Positions 3,950 through 5,340 of a stretch of DNA of 5,340 nt are shown in pieces (position 1 is the first letter of the stretch; each line of letters begins with the position of its first letter). The stretch spans positions 1 through 5,340 of the forward strand of contig JAGWYC010000143.1 in the NCBI GenBank assembly GCA_018969565.1, in the 5' to 3' direction. The DNA is from Bacteroidota bacterium (GTDB taxonomy: Bacteria; Bacteroidota; Bacteroidia; NS11-12g; UBA955). Both the position numbers and the translations under genes were made by a program. The notes below the pieces were generated by a model, which searched no databases, had not been told where the DNA came from, and saw only the letters and a program-made list of their open reading frames with translations.

Positions 3950-5050
3950 ATGTCCGTAAACGCCAGCATTCAAACCGAAATTGACGCCGCCTACCTTTAC
4001 GGCCTCCTTGCCGACGCAGAAGAAGATCCTGCCGTGGCACGCATCTTCCGGGAAATGAGCCATATCGAAGCCGGTCATGCCTCCTCATTCCTGAAAAGCC
4101 AGGGTATGGACGGAACGGTACTGCCGCCTCCATCACGCAGGGCAAAAACCTTACGACTTATTGGCAAGGTGTTCGGCAACGATTACATCCTGGGCGTGTT
4201 GATGGATACGGAAAAGTCGCTGGCTGCCAATATCTCAAAAGCGCGCAGCAGCACAGGCACTGCGCCGGGCTTGTCTGATACTACCCACGTGGCCATCCTG
4301 AAGAATATCCTCACTAACCACAAAGACGTCTCCGGGCCACAACTGGCACGCTTTGAAAAACGTCACCGCTCGGTAGGGGGCAATGCGCTGCGTGCGGCGG
4401 TACTCGGAGGCAACGACGGACTGGTATCAAACTTCAGCCTGGTGATGGGCGTGGCGGGCGCTACCGGCGGACAGTCGGAAGTATTGCTGGCCGGCATTGC
4501 CGGTTTGCTGGCGGGCGCCTTATCTATGGCGCTGGGCGAATGGATTTCTGTGAAAAGCTCCCAGGAACTCTATGAAAACCAGATGGAACTGGAAATGGAA
4601 GAATTGGAAATCAATCCGGAAGGAGAGCAGCACGAGCTGAAACTCATCTATATGGCCAAGGGCATCCCCGAGGACCAGGCTGCCGAGATGGCTGCCACCC
4701 TGATGCAGGACCGCGACAAGGCACATCAGATGCTGGTTCGCGAAGAACTGGGCATCAACTCCGAAGAACTCAAAGGCTCTGCTATGGAAGCCGCCCTGGC
4801 CTCATTCTTTTTATTTGCCATCGGAGCCATCATCCCTGTTGTACCATTCTTCTTCAGCGGTGGATGGACAGCCATTGCCTTCAGTGCCGTCCTCAGCGCA
4901 TGTGGCTTATTCCTGATTGGTTCCGCCATCACCTTGTTCACCGGAAAAAGCGTTTGGTTTTCAGGTATGCGACAGGTGTTGTTCGGTTTGGCTGCCGCAG
5001 CCATCACCTTTGGCATCGGTAAACTCATCGGTGTATCCCTAGCGGGCTGA
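3950..5050 (+). CDS. VIT1/CCC1-family metal transporter with N-terminal ferritin-like domain (MbfA-like)
   Basis: The 366-residue product joins two domains. Residues 1 to about 130 resemble a ferritin-like four-helix domain, with E10 in EIDAAYLY and an E40-A-G-H43 metal-ligand motif; a second E-x-x-H pair is less clear, with E88 and H124 as candidates. Residues about 140-366 are a VIT1/CCC1 transporter. It has the GGNDGLVSNFSLVMG signature (153-167) in TM1, GALSMALGEWISV (189-201) in TM2, an acidic and Met-rich cytoplasmic metal-binding stretch (about 205-262) and three more hydrophobic segments near 282-303, 307-330 and 341-363. VIT/CCC1 proteins move Fe2+ or Mn2+ out of the cytosol, and MbfA of rhizobia is an iron exporter protecting against iron and peroxide. 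The same inner-membrane role is inferred here. The ATG at 3950 follows a -7-like box. The upstream gap carries an FNR-like box and tandem repeats. Confidence 0.88.
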   Translation: MSVNASIQTEIDAAYLYGLLADAEEDPAVARIFREMSHIEAGHASSFLKSQGMDGTVLPPPSRRAKTLRLIGKVFGNDYILGVLMDTEKSLAANISKARSSTGTAPGLSDTTHVAILKNILTNHKDVSGPQLARFEKRHRSVGGNALRAAVLGGNDGLVSNFSLVMGVAGATGGQSEVLLAGIAGLLAGALSMALGEWISVKSSQELYENQMELEMEELEINPEGEQHELKLIYMAKGIPEDQAAEMAATLMQDRDKAHQMLVREELGINSEELKGSAMEAALASFFLFAIGAIIPVVPFFFSGGWTAIAFSAVLSACGLFLIGSAITLFTGKSVWFSGMRQVLFGLAAAAITFGIGKLIGVSLAG

Positions 5051-5087
5051 TTCTGAAAAACATCTGCGCCTGATCAGCGACAATACC

Positions 5088-5099
5088 TGATACAAATCA
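5088..5099. promoter_or_regulatory. Candidate FNR-type operator (TGAT-N4-ATCA) upstream of the MBL hydrolase gene
   Basis: TGATACAAATCA with flanks C and A gives CTGAT-N4-ATCAA, nine of ten defined bases of the FNR consensus. The centre at 5093.5 would be about 63 bases upstream of a start near 5157 deduced from the -7-like box at 5145-5152. That is close to the -61.5 class I activator position. Binding and the transcription start are both inferred. Confidence 0.5.
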
Positions 5100-5144
5100 A
5101 GAGCGGAAGTAACCTTAGTCACGGGCCGGGCTGCGCCGCTGTTC

Positions 5145-5152
5145 AACCTTTG
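5145..5152 (+). promoter_or_regulatory. Possible -7 promoter element of the MBL hydrolase gene
   Basis: AACCTTTG has one mismatch to TAnnTTTG and would give a leader of roughly 16 bases before the ATG at 5173. No -33 TTG is seen at the usual distance, which could mean reliance on an activator or that the call is wrong. Confidence 0.3.
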
Positions 5153-5172
5153 TGGCATCGAATTTCATTTCC

Positions 5173-5340
5173 ATGAAGATTGAACAGATTTATACCGGAT
5201 GCCTGGCTCACGGAGCCTATTATATTGAAAGTGCCGGTGAAGCAGCCATCATAGACCCGCTGCGCGAAGTGCAGCCCTACATCGAACGCGCGGAACGCAA
5301 TGGCGCGAATATCCGTTATGTGCTGGAAACTCATTTTCAC
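5173..5340 (+). CDS. MBL-fold metallo-hydrolase, persulfide dioxygenase type (N-terminal part, runs off right edge)
   Basis: The first 56 codons are present and remain open at the window end. MKIEQIYTGCLAHGAYYIES, then GEAAIIDPLREVQPYI (22-37) and YVLETHFH (49-56), match the start of the ETHE1/CstB-like persulfide dioxygenase group. The last residues are the beginning of the metal-binding T-H-x-H-x-D-H motif. Bacteroidota members that I recall are about 470 residues and carry rhodanese domains after the MBL domain; whether that holds here is outside the window. Such enzymes oxidise glutathione persulfide or related persulfides with O2 to sulfite in the cytoplasm. The ATG at 5173 fits the family N-terminus; an in-frame GTG at 5152 would add seven unlikely residues. 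Upstream lies a candidate FNR-like box. Confidence 0.85.
   Translation, partial: MKIEQIYTGCLAHGAYYIESAGEAAIIDPLREVQPYIERAERNGANIRYVLETHFH

Larger units (their letters stand above)
5051..5172. other. Intergenic region between VIT and MBL genes
   Basis: No gene is visible in these 122 bases. They hold the FNR-like box (5088-5099), a perfect 8-base palindrome CTGATCAG (5070-5077) too short and without a T-tract to be a terminator, and a weak -7-like element AACCTTTG (5145-5152). Confidence 0.6.

Noticed and set aside
5070..5077. CTGATCAG palindrome as a transcription terminator or operator
   Set aside because: The stem is four base pairs with no loop, has no following T-tract and does not have the TGAY-N4-RTCA layout.

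Overview
This window (5340 bases, fairly balanced base composition) looks like the chromosome of a member of the Bacteroidota, probably near the Chitinophagales/Sphingobacteriales-type lineages. The signs are a lipoprotein with the typical S-C-K-K-D cleavage region, genes without recognisable Shine-Dalgarno sequences, several elements close to the Bacteroidota -7 box TAnnTTTG just upstream of start codons, and close family resemblance of the Crp/Fnr regulator, group III truncated hemoglobin, TPMT-like methyltransferase and MBL hydrolase to Bacteroidota proteins I know.

Layout. Left part: the N-terminal 108 codons of a TrmN6/YfiC-type tRNA methyltransferase leave the window leftward (1-324, minus). 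Divergent from it is a small mono-heme cytochrome c lipoprotein (392-727, plus), which converges on a solitary FecE-like ABC ATPase (731-1450, minus). Only 12 bases separate that ATPase from a divergent GNAT acetyltransferase (1463-1990, plus), whose stop shares the bases TTAA with the stop of a convergent group III truncated hemoglobin (1987-2370, minus). Middle: an 87-base gap separates the hemoglobin from a divergent Crp/Fnr regulator (2458-3102, plus). The regulator is cut by an in-frame TGA exactly where the family has a conserved Trp. It overlaps a TPMT-family methyltransferase (3095-3697, plus) by 8 bases. Right part: a 252-base gap contains two 85-base tandem repeat units, followed by a ferritin-like/VIT1 iron or manganese transporter (3950-5050, plus) and the start of a persulfide-dioxygenase-type MBL hydrolase (5173-5340, plus, runs off the window).

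How it may work together. The motif TGAY-N4-RTCA, the core of an FNR-type box, occurs three times by my reading. All three copies lie in gaps of this one neighbourhood: between hemoglobin and regulator (2410-2421), upstream of the VIT gene (3725-3736) and upstream of the MBL gene (5088-5099). The regulator's recognition helix carries E-V-I-S-R, the E-x-x-S-R pattern that reads TTGAT in FNR. My inference is a small local Crp/Fnr regulon that combines a heme protein for O2/NO, a thiol/chalcogen-type methyltransferase, metal export or storage and persulfide oxidation. Two oddities stand out: the regulator carries a nonsense codon, and the 170 bases of tandem repeat sit between operator and promoter of the VIT gene. 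Removing them in silico would place that operator near -40, the usual class II activator position. Operator function, transcription starts and the regulator's ligand are inferred, not shown.
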